Shown: positions 62,688-64,000 of the stretch, in pieces | How the letters are laid out: every line of letters starts with the position of its first letter | Position numbering within the stretch: position 1 is the stretch's first letter | Assembly (NCBI RefSeq): GCF_041438805.1 | Contig: NZ_CP109191.1 | Span: 1 to 64,000 of the forward strand | From: Streptomyces sp. NBC_01707 | GTDB lineage: Bacteria > Actinomycetota > Actinomycetes > Streptomycetales > Streptomycetaceae | DNA: 64,000 bases | Direction: 5' to 3' | Made by a program: the position numbers and the translations under genes | The notes under the pieces: generated by a model | What the model was told of the DNA's origin: nothing | Database searches by the model: none | The model's input: the letters and a program-made list of their open reading frames with translations, nothing else

Positions 62688-64000
62688 TCAGGCCGCGTCA
62701 GCGACTACCGGCGCCCACGTACCGTGGGCGAGTGCTTCGACTTCTCCCTTCTTCGCGGCACGGGTGAGGGTCGAGGAGACGGTGGACAGCGGGATGCCTA
62801 GCCGGTCGGCGATGAGGCCGGTGGTGGTGATCCGCTGGGTGGCGACGAAGGCGAGGATCTGTGTCTTCTTCGTGCCGGAGGCGGGCTTGGCCTCGGCCTG
62901 GATCAGGGCCGTGAGTTCGCTGACCGGTGTCTGGCGCTGCTTGACCACAGGCGGCACCGTCGCGGTGCCGGCCTTGGCGGTGGCTTCCTCGCCGTCGTCG
63001 TTGACGCCCGGTACCGGCGGCTCTTCACCGGCCCGGCGGGCTGCCAGGCGGTCACGCCACTGGGTGTAGAGCGGGCCGATGTTCTCGCCCGCGCCCGGGG
63101 TGAGTTCGGCGATCGTGTCGGCTTTCTTCGCCCAGCGGGTGGCGACTTCCTTCGCTTCGGGGGACCATCCGCGGAAGACTGCGGCTCGTTCCTGGACGCC
63201 CTTCATGTAGCCGAGACCGGAGGTGGGCACGCCGATCTCGTCCGGCCACACGGCGGGGATGTCGTTGGGGTCGGCGGGGAGATTGATGACGTAGCCGGCT
63301 GACCGTTCCGTGGTGCGCAGGGCGATGTTGTTGCCCGCGGTGAGTGGCTGGCGGAGCTTGGAGCTGCCGAGGGATTCCAGGGTCGGCAGGTGGGTGCCGA
63401 GGCGGAGTTTGATGCCGCACTTGCGGCCCAGGATCGCGATGCGGACGGCGAGTTCGATGGCTTCGTCGCCGTAGGCGCCCCAGACGTCTTGCCACTCGTC
63501 GATGGTGACGGCGAGCAGCGGGTCTTCTCCGGGTTCCCAGTCGGTCTCGCCGTACATGGTGTCGCCGTCGGCGTCGACCCAGGTGGATACGGCGCTGTTT
63601 TTGGAGCGGCGGTCGAGCTCGGTGTTGGCGGCGATCAGCATGCCCATGCACTCGTCGGGGCCGCAGGCGAAGTAGTCCAGGTAGTCCTGCCAGAAGCCGA
63701 AGCTTTTGCCGTACTGGGGGTCGCCGCCCCAGGAGACGACGAGGCCGGATTGCTTCTCGATTGCGAAGAGGGATCGGAAGATCGCGGACTTTCCGGCGCC
63801 GGTGGAGCCGGAGATGTGGGAGTGGACGGCGCCCCAGCCTGGGCGCCACATCTGGTACATCGCCGGGGTGCCGTCGATGTACCAGCCGATCGTGGCGATC
63901 CCGGTCTTCTTGTCCAGGACCTGCGGGCCGGGAAAGACGGGCACTGCCTTGAGCGGGTTGCGCTGGTAGACCTGCAGGCGGGCCAGGGCTGCGTTGCCGG
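62688..64000 (-). CDS. FtsK/SpoIIIE-type DNA translocase, TraB-like (5' end outside window)
   Basis: The frame is open to the right edge of the window; at least 437 codons are present and the N-terminus is missing. The pump domain has Walker A SGSTGAGKSAIF and Walker B-like LLAVTIDEWQDVW; then a linker and a C-terminal winged-helix-like domain (RITTTGLIADRLGIPLSTVS) as in the gamma domain that recognises plasmid sequences. In Streptomyces, such proteins form a ring that moves double-stranded plasmid DNA between cells. The presence of a MobF relaxase at the left side makes a two-component transfer system possible. Confidence 0.88.
   Translation of the reverse strand, partial: GNAALARLQVYQRNPLKAVPVFPGPQVLDKKTGIATIGWYIDGTPAMYQMWRPGWGAVHSHISGSTGAGKSAIFRSLFAIEKQSGLVVSWGGDPQYGKSFGFWQDYLDYFACGPDECMGMLIAANTELDRRSKNSAVSTWVDADGDTMYGETDWEPGEDPLLAVTIDEWQDVWGAYGDEAIELAVRIAILGRKCGIKLRLGTHLPTLESLGSSKLRQPLTAGNNIALRTTERSAGYVINLPADPNDIPAVWPDEIGVPTSGLGYMKGVQERAAVFRGWSPEAKEVATRWAKKADTIAELTPGAGENIGPLYTQWRDRLAARRAGEEPPVPGVNDDGEEATAKAGTATVPPVVKQRQTPVSELTALIQAEAKPASGTKKTQILAFVATQRITTTGLIADRLGIPLSTVSSTLTRAAKKGEVEALAHGTWAPVVADAA

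Noticed and set aside
1..64000. tRNA and rRNA genes
   Set aside because: No cloverleaf with a GGTTCRA T-loop and matching stems, and no rRNA-like sequence, was seen on either strand.

Overview
The window reads as part of a large conjugative plasmid, or an integrated plasmid-like element, of a Streptomyces or close actinomycete. The DNA is GC-rich with strong third-position GC. It carries a MobF-type relaxase at the left end, an FtsK/TraB-type DNA translocase at the right end, a Prim-Pol plus SF3 helicase replication module beside an iteron field, and a dense partition region. No rRNA or tRNA gene was seen.

Layout. 1-4567 is a partial MobF relaxase/helicase on the minus strand. 5.1-19 kb holds two paralogous ~1,250-residue secreted subtilases, a TrmB/LuxR-type regulator between them and a secreted trypsin/V8-like protease, broken up by a 222-bp MITE-like element and a decayed IS1380. 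19-27.4 kb is mostly decayed DNA: remnants of IS5, a two-stop DDE transposon with an ATPase gene, IS701, IS630 (two), DnaB, a DNA methyltransferase, an HTH protein and a tyrosine integrase. Intact genes here encode an OsmC-like protein, a small Cys-containing secreted protein and a WS/DGAT-like acyltransferase. A polysaccharide deacetylase follows at 28 kb.

30.7-34.4 kb carries an OLD-family ATPase/TOPRIM nuclease and a UvrD-like helicase whose genes overlap by one base. This is the architecture of a Gabija anti-phage system (GajA/GajB), followed by small uncharacterised same-strand frames. 35.4-39.2 kb is the replication module: Prim-Pol, SF3 helicase and a small partner coupled by ATGA overlaps, next to about 19 copies of an AGCGACTGA-like 9-mer (candidate origin). 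39.2-45.4 kb mixes small intact genes with truncated ones (kinase-like, DnaQ-like with altered catalytic residues, Nudix, flavoprotein, DUF6233). 45.7-52.9 kb is the partition region: three different ParA ATPases, each in tandem with a different partner, plus palindromic candidate parS sites. 54-60.2 kb has a frameshifted unknown gene, a degenerate four-repeat CRISPR remnant without cas genes, a DUF6879/XRE-DUF5753 cluster and a TROVE (Ro60-like) gene. 60.8-64 kb is a transfer gene cluster of three membrane proteins and the TraB-like translocase.

Together, relaxase, translocase and membrane proteins point to conjugation; Prim-Pol, helicase and iterons to replication; and the Par cassettes to maintenance. 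The protease island, Gabija pair and TROVE gene are cargo. The many broken insertion sequences show that 11-30 kb is an accessory hot spot. All functional calls are by reading the sequence; no database search was run.
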